Shown piece after piece: positions 1 through 6,575 of a stretch of DNA of 6,575 nt. Location: the NCBI GenBank assembly GCA_029934875.1, contig JAOZLK010000260.1:1-6575 (forward strand). Reading direction: 5' to 3'. Made by a program: the position numbers and the translations under genes. The notes below the pieces were generated by a model. The model saw nothing but the letters and a program-made list of their open reading frames with translations, was not told the origin of the DNA and made no database searches. How positions within the stretch are numbered: the first letter of the stretch is position 1; each line of letters starts with the position of its first letter. This DNA comes from Bacteroidales bacterium. GTDB taxonomy: Bacteria; Bacteroidota; Bacteroidia; Bacteroidales; GCA-2748055.

Positions 1-1
1 C

Positions 2-613
2 TGGCAGAAAAGCTGGATGGGTGCACCCCTGGCAGATCACTGGACCTTCGGTCCTGAAACCGATACAGGATTGGTTGTGGTATTTACCAACTGCGAAAGA
101 ATTGATCTAAGCCTGAATAACAAACTGGTTTCTTCACTGGAACGTAGTGCTTTTGCCGACGGGGTTATACGCTCGGCCATCCCCTACGAAGCAGGAGAAC
201 TGGTTGCCACTGCATTTTTCCTTGATGATTTCGGAAAAGAACAGCAGATTACCGACACGCTGACTACTACTGAAAAGCCCTATGCCCTTGCCATGCATCC
301 TGACAAGAAACAGATAAAATCCAACAACAGGGAGATTGTCCATATAACCACAGAGGTGGTGGATAGCACCGGCACCTTGAATCATTTAAGCCAGCACCAG
401 GTGAACTATACACTTGATGGCCCCGGGCGAATCCGCGTTATTGATAATGGCGACCTGGCCGACCATACTGTTCCGGGATCTACTTCGAAGAAGGTCAGAA
501 GGGGAAAACAATTGCTGATCCTCCAGGCCGGAGGTGAACCTGGCGACCTTATTATCAACGCAAGCGCTGAAGGATTAAAACCTTCAAGGGTTAAAATTAA
601 AACAACAGATTAA
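2..613 (+). CDS. GH2 beta-galactosidase-like enzyme, C-terminal part (5' end outside window)
   Basis: This is the last 203 codons of a larger gene; the frame is open from base 2, so the ATG at 17 is internal (codons W-Q-K-S-W precede it and fit the family). Visible residues about 1-85 resemble the DUF4982 domain of GH2 enzymes: an HW motif, then VVVFTNCERIDLSLNN, which matches the family pattern of a tryptophan-containing strand followed by 'V.TN...EL.LNG'. Residues about 92-203 resemble the C-terminal Ig-like GH2 domain (Glyco_hydro2_C5 type), with VVDSTG, DGPGRIRVIDNGD and a closing LIINASAEGLKPSRV strand. Such enzymes hydrolyse beta-galactosides or related glycosides, often after export to the periplasm. 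The catalytic barrel, the two catalytic glutamates and any signal peptide lie beyond the left edge, so activity and substrate cannot be read here. The stop is TAA at 611-613, 18 bases from the stop of the convergent gene. A different GH2 specificity is possible; the family assignment is fairly secure. Confidence 0.8.
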   Translation, partial: WQKSWMGAPLADHWTFGPETDTGLVVVFTNCERIDLSLNNKLVSSLERSAFADGVIRSAIPYEAGELVATAFFLDDFGKEQQITDTLTTTEKPYALAMHPDKKQIKSNNREIVHITTEVVDSTGTLNHLSQHQVNYTLDGPGRIRVIDNGDLADHTVPGSTSKKVRRGKQLLILQAGGEPGDLIINASAEGLKPSRVKIKTTD

Positions 614-629
614 TACTGAGTATGTATTA
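611..629. terminator. Small inverted repeat at convergent gene junction, possible weak bidirectional terminator
   Basis: TAATAC (611-616) and GTATTA (624-629) are perfect 6-base inverted repeats around a 7-base loop. They fill the 18-base gap between the two convergent stop codons and take in the TAA stop of the plus-strand gene. Position suits a shared terminator, but the stem is AT-rich, only one G-C pair strong, and no clear T-tract follows on either strand. It could be chance. Confidence 0.25.
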
Positions 630-631
630 GC

Positions 632-946
632 TCACTTCACCCACCTCCAGCCCGAACGAAGCTGCTCCTTTACCACCCCTTCCATGATGTGATACCTTTC
701 GATGTGATTCTTCTCCATATCGAGGTCATCGATTACAAAACCTATATCAGGAAACTGCTCGGTGGCTGAGATGACCATGTCCACCACCGGTCCGCTTTCC
801 TCCACCACAATGGTTGCCGAGTATTTCTGGGCTTCCCGGGGTTTAAAAACATAATCGGTATGGTGCTCCATACCAAAGGCATGGTGCACTTCGGTCTGTT
901 GATCCAGATCAAGAATCGCAGAAGACTTTATGGTCAGTACTTTCAT
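632..946 (-). CDS. Small acidic protein of unknown function (104 aa)
   Basis: I do not recognise this protein. It starts at ATG (944-946) and ends with TGA (632-634). It has no signal peptide or membrane segment, so it is probably cytoplasmic. It is clearly acidic (about 18 Asp/Glu against 11 Lys/Arg). Six histidines include two HH pairs at residues 21-22 and 28-29 in the stretch HHAFGMEHH, and an acidic patch IDDLDME lies near residues 72-78. The C-terminus is aromatic and basic (SGWRWVK). The regular alternation of hydrophobic residues (for example VVDMVIS, IGFVIDDLD) looks like a folded alpha/beta protein rather than a spurious frame. It lies 26 bases downstream of the histidine kinase stop on the same strand and is probably cotranscribed with it, so a role linked to the kinase is possible but not shown. 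Metal binding through the histidines is only a thought. Confidence 0.7.
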   Translation of the reverse strand: MKVLTIKSSAILDLDQQTEVHHAFGMEHHTDYVFKPREAQKYSATIVVEESGPVVDMVISATEQFPDIGFVIDDLDMEKNHIERYHIMEGVVKEQLRSGWRWVK

Positions 947-972
947 CTTGGTATTTTAGAAATATAAATTAT

Positions 973-3027
973 CTAATCGATTTTCTTTGCTGCGCTGATC
1001 CCGATTAATATGGTGGTACCTATACCCGGCTCACTCTCGATTCTCATCCATCCCTTGTTCGACTGAACAATCTCATTACAGATATTAAGACCGAGACCGG
1101 ATCCCTTCTCCCCTTTTGTACCATTGGTGGAGTAATGGTCATTTGAATCGAGCAGCTTTGAAAGCATAGATTCCGGTATCCCAATTCCGGTATCACGGAT
1201 AGAGATCACAACCTCTCCATTTTCTTTTTTTGATGAGATGTAAACGCTGCCCTTCTCCGGTGTGAATTTAATGGCATTGCTCAAGAGATTCCTGATCACC
1301 ACATAAAGCTGATCACGATCCGCTTTAAGAAAATGTTCTTCACTGATGAATACCTCCACCTTCAATCCCTTTTCCCTGATCCCAATAGTTACCAGTTCCA
1401 AACTTTCATCAATCAATTCCTTAAGTTGAAAGCGGGTCAGGTTGGCCTTTAACCTACCGGTTTGCGAGCGCCCCCAAACAAGCAGGTTATCCAGAAGGTT
1501 GTAAGTACTCTCCGAGGAGATGGCCATCATCTGCAATAATTCGCTTTGCTCTTCTTCTGACATGTTTCTATTTTCGATCATCATTTCAAGGGCCTGACGG
1601 ATGTATCCAATGGGTGCCCTGACATCGTGACCAATAATTGAGAAAAGCCTGTTTCGCGCATTCATGGCCTCAACCAGCTCTTTGTTTGATTTCTCGAGCT
1701 TCTTTTTCTGGTTCTTCAGCTGACTGGAAACTGACTGCAATTCGGCGGTACGCACCTCCACCAGCTCCTCCAGGTTATTCCTTACCAGGCCTAATTCACC
1801 GGTCAGCTTCTCAGATTCGGCCTGCAGCATATTAGATTTATCAGCAAAGATATAAGCATATATCAGGAGGTATAAGAACATGCTATAGTGAACAACATAG
1901 GGAGTGTTGATCAGGTCTACCTGGTTAAGCAAGTCGTTTAATGATCCGAAGAACAGGATCAACAGGCCGATGGAGAAAGGCCGGGTATGGCTCCTCCCCC
2001 TGTTCCATGCTGTCTGTATCACATACAGGAATAAGCCAGAAAAAAGGAGAAAGAACACTAAGAAAAAGGGCAGGGAATATGAAAATAGACTTATGGGAGT
2101 GAGTACAACAATAACAATGAAAACAGCCGATATCCACATGATGACCTTTAAAGCCCATTTGGGAAAATCGTAGGGAAAAATGGACTGAATCATCAGGGTA
2201 AAAAACGGGGCTAAAAAATAGACAGACAACAAATTCAGCCTTGCCATAATAAGCCCGTTAAAATTGAGAGTCTCGAGCAGGGGAACGTCCACTACCAGGG
2301 CCACCCGCAGGGCCATAAGCAAACAGATTAAGGAAAAATAGAGCCGGTACCGATCAGCGCGGATCAGGTATAAACCCAGAAAATAAAGGCCAATAACCAA
2401 AAGTGCGCCTAAGAAGAAATGGCCCCGAAAAAGGTCCTTTTGTCTCTGTTTACTCATCTGCTCGGGAAGGCCCATAAGCACTTCCCCGACAATTCCACTG
2501 TTGCGTTGACTAAAATTAGATACTTTTATAAGCAACTCTACTTCAGTACCCAGGAAGCTTCCTGTAATAAGCGGTTTATCATAAGAGACCAGTGTCTGGT
2601 ACTTGTTGACTCCAGGGAAGCCAAGGTAGTCAATGGCTTTTCCGTTCAGGAAGAAACCCGAGGCAGAGTAGACACCCTCTACTTTAAAGGAGAGCCGGTT
2701 CACCCCTTCCGGAAGTAAAATGAGCAACTTATAAGTGGCAAAACCGTAGCGCTCAATCTCTGGCAAGCGGTCCTTCAAAAGATGCCAGGAACCCGGAACA
2801 TCGATGTAGTTAAGCAAACCTGTATCCTTTCCAGTGGCCGGATTCAGCATCTGATTCCAATAGAACTCAAACTCACCCTTCAGGACAAGGGGACCCTCAG
2901 ATTTGAAATTATATTGACGCAGATCCAGTACACCTCGCACAGCTACGGGAACCGTGTCCATCGCAAAGAGGCTGGTATGGGCCATAAATAGAAGCCCGAA
3001 AAGATATTTAAGGGTGCGGATATACAT
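973..3027 (-). CDS. 7TMR-DISM-type sensor histidine kinase (684 aa)
   Basis: A membrane sensor kinase of a two-component system; it should autophosphorylate on His467 and pass the phosphate to a response regulator not in this window. Residues 1-22 look like a signal peptide ending SLFA. Residues about 30-190 form a periplasmic beta-rich, galactose-binding-like jelly roll (LDLRQYNF, LKGEFEFYW, DVPGSW, ATYKLLILLP, SASGFFLNGK). Seven hydrophobic segments follow at about 203-222, 229-247, 258-283, 291-310, 317-338, 350-368 and 378-395 (7TMR-DISM 7TM domain). A coiled coil spans about 400-460. The H box is FSIIGHDVRAP with His467; the ATPase domain has an N box with Asn584 (NLLSNAIKF), a G1 box with Asp612 (DTGIGIP) and a G2 box from Gly642 (GSGLGL). 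The usual F-box phenylalanine is not evident (SKLLDSNDHYST). No receiver domain is attached. The ATG at 3027 was chosen because it opens directly into the signal peptide; the frame extends to a TTG at 3216, but that would overlap the permease gene and bury the signal peptide. Confidence 0.92.
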   Translation of the reverse strand: MYIRTLKYLFGLLFMAHTSLFAMDTVPVAVRGVLDLRQYNFKSEGPLVLKGEFEFYWNQMLNPATGKDTGLLNYIDVPGSWHLLKDRLPEIERYGFATYKLLILLPEGVNRLSFKVEGVYSASGFFLNGKAIDYLGFPGVNKYQTLVSYDKPLITGSFLGTEVELLIKVSNFSQRNSGIVGEVLMGLPEQMSKQRQKDLFRGHFFLGALLVIGLYFLGLYLIRADRYRLYFSLICLLMALRVALVVDVPLLETLNFNGLIMARLNLLSVYFLAPFFTLMIQSIFPYDFPKWALKVIMWISAVFIVIVVLTPISLFSYSLPFFLVFFLLFSGLFLYVIQTAWNRGRSHTRPFSIGLLILFFGSLNDLLNQVDLINTPYVVHYSMFLYLLIYAYIFADKSNMLQAESEKLTGELGLVRNNLEELVEVRTAELQSVSSQLKNQKKKLEKSNKELVEAMNARNRLFSIIGHDVRAPIGYIRQALEMMIENRNMSEEEQSELLQMMAISSESTYNLLDNLLVWGRSQTGRLKANLTRFQLKELIDESLELVTIGIREKGLKVEVFISEEHFLKADRDQLYVVIRNLLSNAIKFTPEKGSVYISSKKENGEVVISIRDTGIGIPESMLSKLLDSNDHYSTNGTKGEKGSGLGLNICNEIVQSNKGWMRIESEPGIGTTILIGISAAKKID

Positions 3028-3056
3028 GGCTTTTATCCCGCATAAAGTTATATTAT

Positions 3057-3965
3057 TTATCGAATGATCGCATGCTTTTTTCGGTTTACCAGGTTTAATA
3101 GTACCAGAGAAACCGCAATGATGATCATACCAATAATAGAAAGGAGCTGCGGGTCCTCTCCGGGAACTACAAGCCAGCTTATTACAGCACCAAACAGGGG
3201 GATGAGGAATTTCCAAAGATTCAGATCTGAAACTTTTGTACCGGGTCTTTTCAAAAGCGTAATCCAGATGGATATGGCAATGGCCGACAAAAGACTGAGC
3301 CAGACCAGTGAAACATAATAGGGAGCTGGCTTTACTTCAAAATGTAATCCCTCAAAAGGGATTGAGAAAAGAAACAGTGTTGTTCCACCGATGATCATGG
3401 ATGCCGAAGAGATAACCAGGGGTGGAATCATCTTTTTCTCGGAAGCAACCAGCACATTTGTAAAGCCCGAAAGTATGTTGATGGCCAGCATCAGAAGAAT
3501 GCCTAAAATTGCAATATTCCCTGTCAGAGAGTTGGGATCTTTTCCCATACTCACAAGGATCACCCCCAGGATGCCAGACAGAATGACCATAGTTTTCAAT
3601 AGCGTCATGCGATCACCCGGCATCAGGTAATGTGCCACAACGGCAATGAAGAGTGGCTGAGATCCAATGACAATGGCAGCAACGGCAGAAGGGATCAGTT
3701 CGATCCCTTTATAAAACATTATATATTGAAGAAAGGTCTGCAGAAAGGCGAAGAGCAGAATCATCCCCAGGTTCTTCCTGAGAATCCTGAAATAAGCAGG
3801 ATTATTTCTTAATGCAATCGGGAATACAAGCATACCTGCCATAAAAAAACGGATGCCTGCAAATTGCAGGGGTGTGGTATACTGTAATCCGATTTTTACA
3901 CCGGCAAAGGCTGATGACCAGAGGAGGCAGGATATGATGGCCAGGATGGCTGTATTAATCCGCAT
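3057..3965 (-). CDS. EamA-family (drug/metabolite transporter superfamily) permease (302 aa)
   Basis: An inner-membrane carrier of the DMT superfamily. Ten hydrophobic segments can be placed at about 5-23, 33-52, 68-86, 92-111, 121-138, 150-170, 183-201, 218-236, 250-267 and 274-292, in the two five-helix repeats typical of EamA proteins of about 300 residues. The first repeat starts with the family hallmark pattern LLWSSAFAGVKIGLQYTTPL followed by FAGIRFFMAG, and PSAVAAIVIGSQPLF is the usual helix-4 signature. Members export or import amino acids, nucleosides, sugars-phosphate or drugs; the substrate cannot be told from sequence. The tail is short and basic (NRKKHAIIR). The start at ATG 3963-3965 is preferred, 24 bases after the cold-shock gene stop; a TTG at 3983 in the same frame would add six residues (LSRIGS) and leave a 6-base gap. 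The gene lies 29 bases upstream of the kinase start and is likely in the same operon. Confidence 0.9.
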   Translation of the reverse strand: MRINTAILAIISCLLWSSAFAGVKIGLQYTTPLQFAGIRFFMAGMLVFPIALRNNPAYFRILRKNLGMILLFAFLQTFLQYIMFYKGIELIPSAVAAIVIGSQPLFIAVVAHYLMPGDRMTLLKTMVILSGILGVILVSMGKDPNSLTGNIAILGILLMLAINILSGFTNVLVASEKKMIPPLVISSASMIIGGTTLFLFSIPFEGLHFEVKPAPYYVSLVWLSLLSAIAISIWITLLKRPGTKVSDLNLWKFLIPLFGAVISWLVVPGEDPQLLSIIGMIIIAVSLVLLNLVNRKKHAIIR

Positions 3966-3989
3966 GCTCCCAATCCGGCTCAAGCGTTT

Positions 3990-4436
3990 TTATACCTTCT
4001 TTACACGAACCGCGGCCGGTCCACGCTGCCCTTTTTCGATTTCGAAAGCTACCTGGTCTCCCTTTTTAATTTCACCTTGCAGGTCGTTGATGTGCACAAA
4101 TACACTCTGACCGGTGGTCGACTCGTTAATAAAGCCATAACCTTTGATTTCGTTGAAAAAGGTTAACCTTCCGGTTTTGGATTTACGACTGGGAGCATTG
4201 GGATCCATGCGGGGTACACTAACCTCAATCTCACTGGCATCGGTCTTAACCTTTCGGGTAGTATCGGGCGGTGTGTCAGTTAACATTCCATTTTCATCCA
4301 CGTAAACGATCATATCATCGAAACTGGCACTTCCGCTCTCCTTGCGTTCCTGCTTCTTCTTTACCTTGTCCTTACGCTTCTTCTCTTTCTTCTTTCGAAC
4401 TTCCTTTTTTTGAAATGATTCCTGTGATCTACCCAT
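3990..4436 (-). CDS. Cold-shock-domain protein with long lysine-rich N-terminal extension (148 aa)
   Basis: A nucleic-acid-binding protein, probably an RNA chaperone in the cytoplasm. The cold-shock domain occupies residues about 86-148 and begins KTGRLTFFNEIKGYGFI. RNP1 is at 98-103 (KGYGFI) and RNP2 at 112-116 (VFVHI), with the aromatic residues expected to stack on bases present (F94, Y100, F102, F113, H115). Classical CspA proteins are about 70 residues; this one has an extra 85. Residues 10-33 are almost all Lys, Arg and Glu (KKEVRKKKEKKRKDKVKKK), followed by a linker containing DDMIVYVDENGMLTDTPPD. This two-part layout is familiar from Bacteroidota cold-shock proteins. The basic arm may add nonspecific RNA or ribosome contact (inference). 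Start is ATG at 4434-4436. A strong promoter lies about 30-65 bases upstream; the predicted leader is only about 28 nt. It is the first gene of the probable four-gene unit. Confidence 0.93.
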   Translation of the reverse strand: MGRSQESFQKKEVRKKKEKKRKDKVKKKQERKESGSASFDDMIVYVDENGMLTDTPPDTTRKVKTDASEIEVSVPRMDPNAPSRKSKTGRLTFFNEIKGYGFINESTTGQSVFVHINDLQGEIKKGDQVAFEIEKGQRGPAAVRVKKV

Positions 4437-4467
4437 GTATTATTATAAGAATTAATTAATATTCGTG

Positions 4468-4500
4468 CAAAGGTACGATTTTTTCCCACTCATGACTCAA
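4468..4500 (-). promoter_or_regulatory. Bacteroidota-type promoter upstream of the cold-shock gene
   Basis: On the minus strand TACCTTTG (4475-4468) matches the Bacteroidota -7 consensus TAnnTTTG exactly and is followed by CA, the common context for the start of transcription. A TTG at 4500-4498 could be the -33 element, 22 bases upstream of the -7 box, a little long but within the usual range. Transcription would start near 4464-4466, giving a short AT-rich leader before the ATG at 4436. The -33 part sits only 2 bases after the lacZ stop codon. Confidence 0.75.
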
Positions 4501-4502
4501 GC

Positions 4503-6575
<2,073 letters not shown>

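Noticed and set aside
947..972. TATATTTC as a -7 box for the small protein
   Set aside because: The last base of TAnnTTTG is wrong and no -33 element is seen at the right distance; AT-rich sequence gives such matches by chance.
1638..2173. Plus-strand open frames within the kinase gene
   Set aside because: They lie opposite the 7TM, coiled-coil and H-box coding regions, are biased in composition, and look like by-products of the real frame.
3028..3216. 63-residue N-terminal extension of the kinase from a TTG at 3216
   Set aside because: It overlaps the permease gene, is rich in Cys, Pro and Trp unlike the rest, and would place the signal peptide internally. The ATG at 3027 is far better.
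3966..3983. TTG start adding six residues to the EamA permease
   Set aside because: The ATG at 3965 begins immediately before the first membrane helix as usual for the family. The TTG cannot be excluded but has no support.
4476..4502. Terminator for lacZ ending in the A-run of the minus strand (GGGAAAAAA)
   Set aside because: No stem precedes a T-run on the transcribed strand; TCATGA and nearby TTGAG copies do not form a stable hairpin.

Overview
The window reads as a gene-dense stretch of a Bacteroidota chromosome, probably a free-living or polysaccharide-degrading Bacteroidales/Marinilabiliales-type organism. The grounds are a perfect Bacteroidota -7 promoter box (TACCTTTG), a cold-shock protein with the long lysine-rich N-terminal extension common in this phylum, glycoside hydrolase family 2 (GH2) genes of two architectures, and a 7TMR-DISM-type sensor kinase. 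The species cannot be named from the sequence alone. No RNA gene, CRISPR array, insertion sequence or prophage was seen, and no intergenic gap exceeds about 70 bases.

Layout. Bases 2-613 (+) are the 3' end of a GH2 beta-galactosidase-like gene; only the C-terminal DUF4982-like and Ig-like domains are present. Convergent to it is a run of genes on the minus strand. In transcription order these are: a LacZ-type beta-galactosidase (5' end beyond the right edge, stop at 4503), a cold-shock-domain protein (4436-3990), an EamA/DMT-family permease (3965-3057), a 7TMR-DISM sensor histidine kinase (3027-973) and a small acidic protein of unknown function (946-632).

The gaps within the last four genes are only 24, 29 and 26 bases, so they look like one transcription unit. 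A strong promoter just upstream of the cold-shock gene, in the 66-base gap after lacZ, is the obvious driver. Read-through from lacZ is also possible, because I see no convincing terminator there.

How the genes may work together. The two GH2 enzymes suggest a glycan-degradation neighbourhood, although no SusC/SusD pair is visible. The kinase's periplasmic domain looks like a galactose-binding-type jelly roll, the same general fold used at the N-terminus of GH2 enzymes. A sugar or polymer ligand is therefore a reasonable but unproven guess. No response regulator lies in the window. I see no clearly new system here; the points most worth following are the conserved-looking small protein co-directional with the kinase, and the cold-shock/permease/kinase operon placed between GH2 genes.
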